Under the pieces are notes generated by a model. That model was given only the letters and a program-made list of their open reading frames with translations. It was not told where the DNA came from and did not search any database. The translations under genes and the position numbers were made by a program. From Pseudomonas sp. JM0905a (GTDB lineage Bacteria; Pseudomonadota; Gammaproteobacteria; Pseudomonadales; Pseudomonadaceae), in contig NZ_JACXBU010000001.1 of NCBI RefSeq assembly GCF_014700075.1, positions 248,001-312,000 on the forward strand: DNA of 64,000 nt, read 5' to 3'. Shown here in pieces: positions 17,416-25,688 of this stretch; position 1 is the first letter of the stretch, and every line of letters begins with the position of its first letter.

Positions 17416-17516
17416 TTGTGGGGGCGATTTCAATCGCTAGGCAGGACGAAGTCCTGCTCCACGGATGTTGAGGGGGGCAGCTGCGCTGCCCAAAGCGAAT
17501 GAATTCGCCCCCACAA
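17416..17516. repeat. Palindromic repeat family A, full copy 3
   Basis: Outer arms TTGTGGGGGCGA and TCGCCCCCACAA, left palindrome GCGATTTCAATCGC, right palindrome GCGAATGAATTCGC, middle with GCAGGAC/GTCCTGC hairpin. Lies 22 nt behind the DJ-1 family gene and 22 nt before the end of the convergent MFS gene. Confidence 0.9.
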
Positions 17517-17537
17517 GGAAACGCACCCGGGATGGAC

Positions 17538-18746
17538 TCAGTGCAGCTTGTCCCGCTTGGCCAGGCTCGGGAACAGCTTGATCCACAGCCCGGTCACCAG
17601 CAGCGTGCCCACGCCGCCCATGACCACCGCAGGCACCGTGCCGAACCAGGCGGCGGTGACGCCGGACTCGAACTCACCCAATTGGTTGGAAGCGCCGATG
17701 AACAGCCCGTTCACCGCGCTGACCCGACCGCGCATCTCGTCCGGCGTATGCAACTGCACGAAGGCGCCGCGAATCACCATGCTGATCATGTCGGCCGCGC
17801 CGAGCACGGCCAGCACCGCCAGGGAGAACCAGAAGGAGGTGGAGAGGCCGAAGGCGATGGTCGCCACGCCGAAGATGCCCACCGAGGTGAACATGATCCG
17901 CCCGACATTGCGCTCGATGGGGAAGCGCGCCAGCCAGAAGGACATCAGCAAGGCGCCGACCGCCGGAGCCGAGCGCAGCAGGCCCAGGCCCCAAGGGCCG
18001 GTCAGCAGGATGTCCTTGGCGAACACCGGGAGCAGGGCGGTGGCGCCGCCCAGCAGCACGGCGAAGAGATCCAGGGAGATGGCGCCGAGGATGTCCGGAC
18101 GGCTGCGGATGAAGCGGATACCCGCCAGCAGGTTTTCCAGGTTGGCCGGGGCCTTGTTCGCCTGCTGCTGGCTGCTCGACAGGCCCAGCATCAGGACACA
18201 GGCGGCGATATAGAGGATGGCGGTCGGTCCGTAGACCCAGAGGCTGCCGAAGGCATACAGCAGACCGCCCAGGGCCGGCGCGACGATGGTCGCGGCCTGC
18301 ATGGCCGAGGCCGAAGCAGCCACCGCGCGGGGAAAGAGTTCTTTGGGCACCACATTGGGCAGCAGCGCCTGGGTAGCTGGCATCTCGAAGGCGCGCGCGG
18401 CACCGAGGACGAAGGCCATCAGGAAGATCAGTTCGCGGCTGGCGCTGTCGGTGGCGCTGGCGAAGACCAGCACGCCGGCTACCACAGCCTGGAGAACCTG
18501 GCAGATGGCGGCGACGCGGCGACGGTCGAAGCGGTCGGCCACATGCCCGGTGTGCAGCATGAACAGGACGCGCGGCAGGAACTCCACCAAACCCACCAGC
18601 CCCAGGTCGAGCACGTTGCCGGTGAGCTCGTAGATGTGCCAGCCGATGGCGACGGTGATCATCTGGAAGCCGCTGGCCGTGCAGACGCGGGCGAACCAGA
18701 AGGCCAGGAAAGGACGGTGGTGGCGTAAGAGCGTTGCCTCAGACAT
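17538..18746 (-). CDS. MFS transporter, EntS-like (12 TM)
   Basis: 402 residues with a typical 12-helix pattern. The loop 2-3 motif G-H-V-A-D-R-F-D-R-R-R-V is the major facilitator signature, and the start F-W-F-A-R-V-C-T-A-S-G-F-Q-M resembles the EntS/enterobactin-exporter branch (DHA3). It probably exports a small molecule from the cytoplasm, but no siderophore genes are nearby. Divergent from the molybdenum-hydroxylase operon. Confidence 0.9.
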   Translation of the reverse strand: MSEATLLRHHRPFLAFWFARVCTASGFQMITVAIGWHIYELTGNVLDLGLVGLVEFLPRVLFMLHTGHVADRFDRRRVAAICQVLQAVVAGVLVFASATDSASRELIFLMAFVLGAARAFEMPATQALLPNVVPKELFPRAVAASASAMQAATIVAPALGGLLYAFGSLWVYGPTAILYIAACVLMLGLSSSQQQANKAPANLENLLAGIRFIRSRPDILGAISLDLFAVLLGGATALLPVFAKDILLTGPWGLGLLRSAPAVGALLMSFWLARFPIERNVGRIMFTSVGIFGVATIAFGLSTSFWFSLAVLAVLGAADMISMVIRGAFVQLHTPDEMRGRVSAVNGLFIGASNQLGEFESGVTAAWFGTVPAVVMGGVGTLLVTGLWIKLFPSLAKRDKLH

Positions 18747-18865
18747 GCCGGAATATGCTTAGGTTGCTATCGGTAGCGCAGCCTAGCACGGCCGCTGAAA
18801 CATACGGTTGCATTTACCGAACAGAGCGTTCGATCAACGACTGTTCCTCTGAAATTTCTGACCAA

Positions 18866-18925
18866 AGAGACAGATTTGCTCTTTGTCTCTGTCGGCGATT
18901 TCGTTAGAATTTGACTTTCAAGTCA
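18866..18925. promoter_or_regulatory. Two dyads in the MFS/Mo-hydroxylase divergent promoter region
   Basis: AGAGACA (18866-18872) and TGTCTCT (18884-18890) form a 7-bp inverted pair 11 nt apart. TGACTTTCAAGTCA (18912-18925) is a perfect 6-2-6 palindrome. Both lie in the 292-nt divergent intergenic stretch, 110-170 nt before the Mo-subunit ATG, in a locally AT-rich block that is a sensible promoter position. The regulator is unknown. Confidence 0.5.
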
Positions 18926-19038
18926 GATTAATCCCACCGACTACTCTTCGTTATTGCGACCCCTTCTCCGGGATGGGTCGACAACCGTGTTTTGCACAAA
19001 GAAAAGGGCCGGCAAACGCCGGTCGATGAGGAACGGGC

Positions 19039-21867
19039 ATGTCCACTCCTGAGTTATCCCGCCGCGCCTTCCTGCAAGGCAGCGTCGTCGCCGGCATCGG
19101 CATCACTCTCGCGCCGCTCGGCAGCAAGGCCTTCGCCGCTCTGTTCGAAGAACAGGTCACCCGTGGCCCCGAGCCCTGGCACACCGCTGGTGGCCAGGCC
19201 CGTGGGCGGATCGATGGTGTCAGCAAGGTCTGCGGCGGCAAGGTGTTCGCCCGCGACATCCGCGCCAAGGATATGCCCGGCTGGCCGCAACAGCAGGGCC
19301 ACGCGCTGCTGATCAAGGCCACCCGCGCCGATCACCTGTACCAGGGCATCGACCTGTCGATGCTGGGGGATGAGCTCAAGCCCGACCGCGTGGTGACCGC
19401 CGCGGACCTGGCGCGGGACGGCATCGCCTTCCCCGAAGGCCATAGCCCGGACCCCTTCCTGCCGGAAGGCCAGGTGCCCATGTTCATCGGCCACCCGGTG
19501 GCGCTGCTGATCTGGAAGGACTTCGACCGCTATCGCCGCGCGAAGAACATCCTCAAGTTCAACGAGAAAGTGGTGCGCTACGGTGCCCAGGCGCCGCTGT
19601 ACCAGCGAGACCCCTACGGCAGCTTCCGCTTCGTCCGTGTTGGCGGCGCCACGCCGTTCGAGCCGGACGTCTTCTCCAGCCTGAAGGACAGCATGCTGTT
19701 CCCGCTGATCCGCGAGCGCAAACCCACCTGGGGCGCCGGCAACCCGACGGGCGACCTGACCGCCCAGGGCATCTACCACGCCGAGCAGATGCAGTCGAAG
19801 CTGGCCAATCCGCCGGAAGGCTGGATGGTCTTCGACGAGCGCTTCAAGACCCAGTCCATCGAGCCCGCCGCCCTGGAAGCGGACAACGGCAACGGCTGGT
19901 ACGACCCGGCCACCGGCACCCTGCATTTCGTCGTGGCCACCCAGTGCCCCTTCGAAGTAGCCGAGCAGACCGCGCACATGCTGGCGCCGTCGCGCTTCAA
20001 GGTCACGAAGCTGAACATGCACCCCGGCTACACCGTGGGTTACGGCTCCAAGGACAACAACATCTTCGTCTTCTACGCCGCCCTGGCCGCCATGTACGGC
20101 GACGGCGTGCCGGTGCGCCTGGCCAATGACCGCTACGAGCAGTTCCAGAGCGGCATCAAGCGCCACCCCTTCGATATGCACTACCAGTTGGCGGTGAAGA
20201 AGGACGACCTGTCGTTCCAGATCTTCCGCGCCCACATGGACGTCGATGGCGGCGGCCGCATCAACTACAGCCCCTCGGTAGCCGCAGTGGGCGCCACCGC
20301 CGCGCAGTCGATCTACTACCTGCCGCAGAGCGACCTGGCCGCCACCGCCTACCACTCCCGTGGCGTCGAGGCCGGCTCCATGCGTGGCTACGGCACCCTG
20401 CAGACCATGGCCGCCACCGAAATGATGGTGGACGAAGTGGCCCAGCGCCTGGGCGTCGACCCCATCGAGCTGCGCCGCAAGAACGTCTTCAAGTCCGGCA
20501 TGAAGAACACCCAGGGCGCCATTCCCGCCGGTGCCCTGCGCCTGGAGGAAATCCTCGACAAGGCCGCGCAGCATGAGGTCTGGAAGAACCGCGACGCGCG
20601 CAAACGCGAAGAAGAAGCGAAGGATCCGGACAACTACTACGGCGTTGGCTTCGCCATCTGCCAGAAGGACTTCGGCACCGGCTCCGAAGCACCCATGGCG
20701 AGCGTGGAGTTCACCGCTGACGGTCGCGTAACATTGCGCCAGATCGCCATCGACATGGGCACCGGCATGGCCACCTCCCAGGCCTTGCTGGTGGCCGACT
20801 ACCTGGGCCGCCCGGCGCACGAGATCCGTACCGGCGTCACCGAATGGTCCGAACTGGCCCTGACCACCAGCGGCAACCCCTACCTGATCAGCCAGTCCGA
20901 GCAGGACGCCGCGCTGAAGAACCCGCGCTGGGTCGGCAAGCTGGCCTCGCCGTCCTCGGCGACCAACTCGGCCTACTACTCCGGCCACGGCACCCGCGAA
21001 GCCGCGCGCATCCTCTTCAACCACGGCCTGTGGCCGGCGGCGCTGGCCATCTGGGGCCGCGGCGAGTTCGGCGGCCTGGCCAACCCTTATGTGGTGCGCC
21101 GCGAAGACGCCAACTGGGTCGAAGGCAAACTCACCGCCAACGGCCTGCCGCCGATCCCCTTCGAACTGCTGGCGCACAAGGCCCATGAACTGGGCCTGGT
21201 CACTGGCGTCAGCGTCCACGGTTTCAACCGCTGGGCCTGGGCCGAGGGCGAGTTCGAGATCGACGGCAAGCGCGACACCTTCCCGCTGGATGCGGTAGCC
21301 GTGAAGTACGGCGACGGCGCGCCCAAGGAGAAGAAGGCGAAGATGACCAGCCACGGCTTCCACCTGCTGGATCGCACTGCCATCAGCTACCCGCCGACCC
21401 AGCTGAACAACGCCATGGTCACCTACTACAGCCCGGTCGCCACCCTGGTCGAGGTGAAGGTGAACAAGGGCAGCGGCGAGGCGCGGGTGATCAACCACCA
21501 TTCCTGGCTGGAGTGCGGCCGCGTCATCGTGCCGGAACTGGTGCGCGGCCAGCTCGAAGGCGGTATCGCCATGGGTATCGGTCACGCGCTGCTGGAAGAA
21601 ATGCCGCTGTACGAGGGCGGCCCCGGCGACGGCACCTGGAACTTCAACCGTTACCAGCTGCCCCGTGCCAAGGACTGCGCGGTCTGGAAGCAGACCGCCG
21701 AAATCCTCCCGCCGTTGTCGCCCAGCGACCCGGCCAAGGGTATTGCCGAAGTGGTGATGATCCCCGTGGTCGGCGCGATCGTGAACGCCGTGGCCCACGC
21801 CACCGGCAAGCGCCTGCGCGACCTTCCCCTGACCCCGGCCCGCATCAAGGAGGCCCTCCATGGCTAA
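19039..21867 (+). CDS. Molybdopterin-binding subunit of a periplasmic xanthine-dehydrogenase-family oxidoreductase
   Basis: 942 residues. The N-terminus S-R-R-A-F-L (residues 7-12) followed by a hydrophobic stretch is a twin-arginine export signal, so the folded enzyme is exported. Family features are S-M-R-G-Y-G-T-L-Q (substrate-channel region), G-Q-L-E-G-G-I-A-M-G-I-G and the probable catalytic Glu, E904, in K-G-I-A-E-V-V. The architecture is that of the isoquinoline 1-oxidoreductase/aldehyde dehydrogenase type: it hydroxylates or oxidises an aldehyde or N-heterocycle and passes electrons to the 2Fe-2S subunit. The gene end overlaps the next start by 8 nt. Substrate cannot be deduced. Confidence 0.9.
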   Translation: MSTPELSRRAFLQGSVVAGIGITLAPLGSKAFAALFEEQVTRGPEPWHTAGGQARGRIDGVSKVCGGKVFARDIRAKDMPGWPQQQGHALLIKATRADHLYQGIDLSMLGDELKPDRVVTAADLARDGIAFPEGHSPDPFLPEGQVPMFIGHPVALLIWKDFDRYRRAKNILKFNEKVVRYGAQAPLYQRDPYGSFRFVRVGGATPFEPDVFSSLKDSMLFPLIRERKPTWGAGNPTGDLTAQGIYHAEQMQSKLANPPEGWMVFDERFKTQSIEPAALEADNGNGWYDPATGTLHFVVATQCPFEVAEQTAHMLAPSRFKVTKLNMHPGYTVGYGSKDNNIFVFYAALAAMYGDGVPVRLANDRYEQFQSGIKRHPFDMHYQLAVKKDDLSFQIFRAHMDVDGGGRINYSPSVAAVGATAAQSIYYLPQSDLAATAYHSRGVEAGSMRGYGTLQTMAATEMMVDEVAQRLGVDPIELRRKNVFKSGMKNTQGAIPAGALRLEEILDKAAQHEVWKNRDARKREEEAKDPDNYYGVGFAICQKDFGTGSEAPMASVEFTADGRVTLRQIAIDMGTGMATSQALLVADYLGRPAHEIRTGVTEWSELALTTSGNPYLISQSEQDAALKNPRWVGKLASPSSATNSAYYSGHGTREAARILFNHGLWPAALAIWGRGEFGGLANPYVVRREDANWVEGKLTANGLPPIPFELLAHKAHELGLVTGVSVHGFNRWAWAEGEFEIDGKRDTFPLDAVAVKYGDGAPKEKKAKMTSHGFHLLDRTAISYPPTQLNNAMVTYYSPVATLVEVKVNKGSGEARVINHHSWLECGRVIVPELVRGQLEGGIAMGIGHALLEEMPLYEGGPGDGTWNFNRYQLPRAKDCAVWKQTAEILPPLSPSDPAKGIAEVVMIPVVGAIVNAVAHATGKRLRDLPLTPARIKEALHG

Positions 21868-22399
21868 GCGCGCCCTCAGCATGACCCTCAACGGCCAGGC
21901 CGTCGGTCCCTTCACCGTGGACGACGACCTGATGATGATCGAGTTCCTCCACGAATACCTGAACCTCACCGGCTCGCGCCTTGGCTGCGGCCAGGGCGTC
22001 TGCCATGCCTGCGTGGCGATCCTCGACAAGCCCGACGGCACCAGTGAGGAAATCCGCACCTGCATCACCGGCGCGCACTTCTTCGACGGCAAGAAGGTGC
22101 GCACCGTCGAGGGCCACGCCACGCGCGATGACAAGGGCGAAGTGACCGGGCTGAACCCGATCCAGCAGAAGTTCATCGACCAGTTCGCCTTCCAGTGCAG
22201 CTATTGCACCCCCGGTTACGTCAACGCCGCCACCGTGCTGGTGGAAAAGCTCCAGCGCCAGCCGGTCAAGCGCAGCGAACTGGAAGGGGAGATCGAGCAC
22301 GCTCTGGGTAACCACATCTGCCGCTGCACCGGCTACGTCCGCTACTACAACGCCGCGCGCGAAGTGGTGGAAGGCCTCGGCCTGGTCAAGGAGGGTTGA
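21860..22399 (+). CDS. 2Fe-2S subunit of the molybdenum hydroxylase
   Basis: 179 residues with two [2Fe-2S] clusters: plant-ferredoxin type ligands C43, C48, C51 and C68, and the helical-domain ligands C113, C116, C154 and C156 (C-x-C-T-G). It carries electrons from the Mo centre to the cytochrome. It has no signal peptide of its own and probably travels out with the Tat-exported Mo subunit. Length is about 20 residues above the common 150-160, owing to a longer loop between the two domains. Confidence 0.94.
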   Translation: MAKRALSMTLNGQAVGPFTVDDDLMMIEFLHEYLNLTGSRLGCGQGVCHACVAILDKPDGTSEEIRTCITGAHFFDGKKVRTVEGHATRDDKGEVTGLNPIQQKFIDQFAFQCSYCTPGYVNAATVLVEKLQRQPVKRSELEGEIEHALGNHICRCTGYVRYYNAAREVVEGLGLVKEG

Positions 22400-22401
22400 G
22401 G

Positions 22402-23622
22402 ATGCGCTCGCTTATCCTCGCGGCACTGCTGCTGCCCCTGGCCGCCAAGGCCGCTGAACAACCGGCGGACAAAGCGCTTATCGAGCGCGGCCAGTACCTG
22501 GCCCGCGCCGCCGACTGCGTGGCCTGCCACAGCGTCGAAGGCGGCGCCGAGTACGCCGGCGGCCTGCCGCTGGTATCGCCGTTCGGCACCATCTATGGCA
22601 CCAACATCACCCCGGACAAGGAGCATGGCATCGGCGACTACAGCGCCGACGACTTCTTCAAGGCGGTGACCCAGGGTGAGCGCAGGGACGGCGGCAAGCT
22701 GTACCCGGCCATGCCCTACACCTCCTACCACCTGCTCAAGCGCGAAGACTCAGACGCCATCTACGCCTACCTGATGAGCCTTGAACCGATCGCCAAGCCG
22801 AGCCCGAAGACCGACCTGGCCTTCCCCTTCAATGTGCGCTTCGGCATGACCTTCTGGAACATGCTCTACAAGAACCGCGTGCAGCTCGAGGCGGCCGATG
22901 GCAAGGGCGAGGAATGGCAGCGTGGCCAGTACCTGGTGGAAGTGCTCGGCCACTGCGGCGAGTGCCACACCCCGCGTAACGCCGTTGGCGCGTTGCAGCA
23001 GGACCTGCGCATGACTGGCGGCGTGATCCTCGGCTACGAGGCCCCCAGCCTGTTGGCCAAGGACCTGGCCGAGCGGGGCTGGACCACCGACGACCTGTCC
23101 ACCTTCCTCAAGCACGGCATCAGCGACCAGGGCTCGGTGTTCAACGAGATGTACCCGGTGCTTCATCACAGCACCCAGTACCTGCCCCAGGACGACCATC
23201 GCGCCATGGCCACCTACCTGCTGGGCGAACAGCCGCCGGAGCCGCGCAAGATCGGCGCCGTGGCCGTGGGCCAGCTCGGCGAAAGCGCAGCCCGTGGCCG
23301 CCAGCAGTACCTCAACGTCTGCGCCGGCTGCCATGGTGTGGAGGGCGAGGGCGTGCCCCACGTGGCAGTCGCCATGAACGGCAACACCACCCTGCGCCTG
23401 GCCGATTCCCGCAACCTGCTGCGGGTGATCGACGACGGTATCCGCGCTCAGCAGTTCACCGGTTTCGAACGGATGCAGCCAATGCCGGGCTTCAGGGATA
23501 AACTCGACGACGGCCAGCTGCGTGACCTGCTCAACTACCTGCGTCAGACCTGGGGTGGTCTCGACGGTGAGGTGGGCCCCGAGCGGGTGGCGGAATTGCG
23601 TGGCGAAGTCCCATCCCACTGA
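22402..23622 (+). CDS. Triheme c-type cytochrome, electron acceptor of the Mo hydroxylase
   Basis: 406 residues with a Sec signal (M-R-S-L-I-L-A-A-L-L-L-P-L-A-A-K-A). Three heme-binding C-x-x-C-H motifs begin at residues 39, 185 and 307, matching the three-domain cytochrome subunit of membrane alcohol/aldehyde dehydrogenases. It probably passes electrons to the quinone pool or to a terminal oxidase. GAGG and the ATG at 22402 follow the 2Fe-2S stop by 2 nt; a TTG two codons earlier is less likely. Confidence 0.93.
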   Translation: MRSLILAALLLPLAAKAAEQPADKALIERGQYLARAADCVACHSVEGGAEYAGGLPLVSPFGTIYGTNITPDKEHGIGDYSADDFFKAVTQGERRDGGKLYPAMPYTSYHLLKREDSDAIYAYLMSLEPIAKPSPKTDLAFPFNVRFGMTFWNMLYKNRVQLEAADGKGEEWQRGQYLVEVLGHCGECHTPRNAVGALQQDLRMTGGVILGYEAPSLLAKDLAERGWTTDDLSTFLKHGISDQGSVFNEMYPVLHHSTQYLPQDDHRAMATYLLGEQPPEPRKIGAVAVGQLGESAARGRQQYLNVCAGCHGVEGEGVPHVAVAMNGNTTLRLADSRNLLRVIDDGIRAQQFTGFERMQPMPGFRDKLDDGQLRDLLNYLRQTWGGLDGEVGPERVAELRGEVPSH

Positions 23623-23637
23623 TAACGGTATCCCTCG

Positions 23638-24609
23638 ATGCAACACCTCGACCTGCTGGTGGTGCGCAAGGCCCTGGAGTGGTCCGCTTCCGGCCAGCGC
23701 GTGTGGCTCTGCACCGTCCTGGCCACTTACGGCTCGGCGCCCCGCGCGCCGGGCTCGCTGCTGGCGGCTACCGCTGATGGGCACTGGATAGGTTCGCTGT
23801 CCGGCGGCTGCGTGGAGGATGACTTCCTCGAACGCCTGTCCGCCGGCGCCTTCCCGGAACCGGTGCAATTGGTGCGCTATGGCGATGGCAGCGACACCCA
23901 TTCGTCGATTCGCTTGCCCTGCGGCGGCATTCTCGATGTGCTGGTTGAAAACCTGCCGTCCAACTGCGACGTGCAGGCCCACCTGCGCGAACTGGAAAGT
24001 GCCCTGGCGGGCCAGCGCCGGCTGATCCGCGAGGTGTCCGTGCCCGACGGCGCACGGCGCCTGCTGCCCGACCGCGATCATGGCCCCCGGGTCGAGCGCG
24101 AGGACAGGCTGCTGCGCCTGCGCGTCGGCGCTGCCCAGCGGCTGCTGCTGGCGGGGTATTCCACGGTCGCCCAGGTGTGCGCCGAGTTCGGCCAGAGCCT
24201 GGGGTTCGAAGTGGTGCTCTGCGATCCGCGTGACGAAGCCCTGCAGGGCGTCGAGCTGCCGGGCGTGGAAATCCGTCGCGAACTGCCCTCGGAGTTCATC
24301 CGCCAGGGCGGTTGCCATGCTGATACCGCAGTGGTCGCCCTGACCCACGATCCGAAGATCGACGACCTGGCGATGATCGAGGCGGTACGCACCGAAGCTT
24401 TCTATATCGGCGTGATGGGTTCCATGGCCACCAGCACCAAGCGTATGGAGCGCCTGCGTCGGGTGGGTGGCCTGAATGAGGCGGAAATCGCCCGCATCAT
24501 CGCCCCCATCGGTCTCAACCTGGGCAGCAAGACCCCCTCGGAAATCGCCCTGGCGGTGATGGCGGATATCCTGCGGGTGCGCAATGGGATTGCGCGGGAA
24601 AGGGTTTGA
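23638..24609 (+). CDS. xdhC: XdhC-family molybdenum cofactor maturation protein
   Basis: 323 residues. Shows the XdhC N-terminal motif G-S-A-P-R-A-P-G-S and I-G-S-L-S-G-G-C-V-E-D-D, plus the C-terminal Rossmann-like part ending I-G-L-N-L-G-S-K-T-P-S-E-I-A-L-A-V-M-A-D-I. XdhC proteins bind molybdenum cofactor, promote its sulfuration and insert it into xanthine-dehydrogenase-family enzymes; PaoD does this for the E. coli periplasmic aldehyde oxidoreductase. It sits 15 nt after the cytochrome gene, which makes its target clear. Confidence 0.93.
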   Translation: MQHLDLLVVRKALEWSASGQRVWLCTVLATYGSAPRAPGSLLAATADGHWIGSLSGGCVEDDFLERLSAGAFPEPVQLVRYGDGSDTHSSIRLPCGGILDVLVENLPSNCDVQAHLRELESALAGQRRLIREVSVPDGARRLLPDRDHGPRVEREDRLLRLRVGAAQRLLLAGYSTVAQVCAEFGQSLGFEVVLCDPRDEALQGVELPGVEIRRELPSEFIRQGGCHADTAVVALTHDPKIDDLAMIEAVRTEAFYIGVMGSMATSTKRMERLRRVGGLNEAEIARIIAPIGLNLGSKTPSEIALAVMADILRVRNGIARERV

Positions 24610-24637
24610 GTCGCGCTAGCAGGCTCTGCTTTTCCGT

Positions 24638-24735
24638 TGTGGGGGCGAATTCATTCGCTTTGGGCAGCTATGCTGCCCCCTTTGGCATTGCAGGGCAGAC
24701 CTGCGGTCCGCATAGCGAATGAATTCGCCCCCACA
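24638..24735. repeat. Palindromic repeat family A, full copy 4 (inside the Mo operon)
   Basis: Both ends carry the GAATTCATTCGC/GCGAATGAATTC type arms (TGTGGGGGCGAA and TTCGCCCCCACA), with GGGCAGCTATGCTGCCC in the middle. It lies 29 nt after xdhC and 26 nt before mocA, so if the five genes are one transcript this structure is inside it and could lower mocA expression. Confidence 0.88.
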
Positions 24736-24760
24736 GTTTCTTCGCTCCGGGAGTTGATGC

Positions 24761-25330
24761 ATGCCCACCGTCCCCGCCCTGATCCTCGCCGCCGGCTTCG
24801 GCAACCGTTTCGGCAGCGACAAGCGCCGTGCCACCCTGGCCGATGGCCGAACCCTGCTGGCGGCCAGCCTCGCACGGGCGCAGGCAGTCTTCGATCAGGT
24901 GCACCTGGTACTGCGCCCGGAAGATGACCCAGCGGCACTGGGCCTGCCGCCAGACTGCAGCATCATCCTCTGCGAAGACGCCGGGCAGGGCATGGGGCAC
25001 AGCCTCGCGGCCGGAGCGCGGGTGCTGGCGGCGGGGGAAGGGGAGGCCATCGCCGTGCTGCTGGGCGACATGCCCTGGATCGCCGAATCCAGCCTGCGCG
25101 CCCTGATTGCCAAGGCCGCGCCGTGCCGCATCGTCTTCCCCGTCCATCACGATGAGCGCGGCCATCCGGTGCTGTTCGGACGGGACTTCTGGTCCGAATT
25201 GCAGACGCTTACCGGCGACGAAGGCGCGCGCCGCGTCCTGCGCGCCCACGCCTCCGCCTGGGTGGCGGTGGGGGTGGATGATCCGGGCGTGCTGCGCGAT
25301 GTGGACAGCCCCGAGGCTCTGGAACAGTAG
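24761..25330 (+). CDS. mocA: Molybdenum cofactor cytidylyltransferase-like protein
   Basis: 189 residues. L-I-L-A-A-G-F-G-N-R-F-G-S-D-K is the nucleotidyltransferase P-loop-like signature (MobA/MocA type), and V-L-L-G-D-M-P-W holds the metal-binding Asp. MocA adds CMP to molybdopterin to give the cytosine dinucleotide form used by xanthine-dehydrogenase-family enzymes of the aldehyde oxidoreductase type, fitting the operon. The stop TAG is contributed by the start of a palindromic repeat (GTAGGTTG). Confidence 0.88.
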   Translation: MPTVPALILAAGFGNRFGSDKRRATLADGRTLLAASLARAQAVFDQVHLVLRPEDDPAALGLPPDCSIILCEDAGQGMGHSLAAGARVLAAGEGEAIAVLLGDMPWIAESSLRALIAKAAPCRIVFPVHHDERGHPVLFGRDFWSELQTLTGDEGARRVLRAHASAWVAVGVDDPGVLRDVDSPEALEQ

Positions 25331-25412
25331 GTTGCGGCAGAGCGCAGCGAAGCCCAACGATGCTGGCTTGATGCCTACCTGTTGGGTTTCGCTGCGCTCT
25401 ACGCCAACCTAC
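25327..25412. repeat. Palindromic repeat family C
   Basis: GTAGGTTG and CAACCTAC form the outer arms; AGAGCGCAGCGAAGCCCAAC and GTTGGGTTTCGCTGCGCTCT form inner arms with a single mismatch (a G-U pair in RNA). The loop is about 25 nt. It overlaps the mocA stop codon. The rest of 25413-25688 holds the ANR-like box and no gene. Confidence 0.85.
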
Positions 25413-25526
25413 AAGGGCTCCCAACCCCGGCGTACTTCATGAGGCGCGCAGCCGCGCGGCAACCTGTCGCGCGGCAACGAACCACAGCTTTCAAAATGCC
25501 TTGACCGGCTAATCTCTATGCATTGC

Positions 25527-25540
25527 TTGATCCGCGTCAA
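25527..25540 (+). promoter_or_regulatory. ANR/FNR-like box upstream of cioAB
   Basis: TTGATCCGCGTCAA matches the ANR/FNR consensus TTGAT-N4-ATCAA at 9 of 10 defined positions. It lies about 150 nt before the cioA ATG. In P. aeruginosa ANR is known to act on cioAB under low oxygen. Confidence 0.65.
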
Positions 25541-25688
25541 AACACTAGGCGCGGGTTTGTGAAGGGCCGACCTGGCCCGCATCCAGTCGCATCAGCCCCT
25601 ACAAGAACAATTCGGCTCGGCCTGTCTCCATTACCCAAGGGAGTCGCGCGGGGCCCTTGCCCGTATCAACCTGATTAGAGGATTCGCC

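Noticed and set aside
19054-22176. Open frame of 1040 codons on the minus strand opposite the Mo and 2Fe-2S subunits
   Set aside because: Mirror of the codon bias of the real genes; the real strand has Tat, Fe-S and Mo motifs, this one has none.
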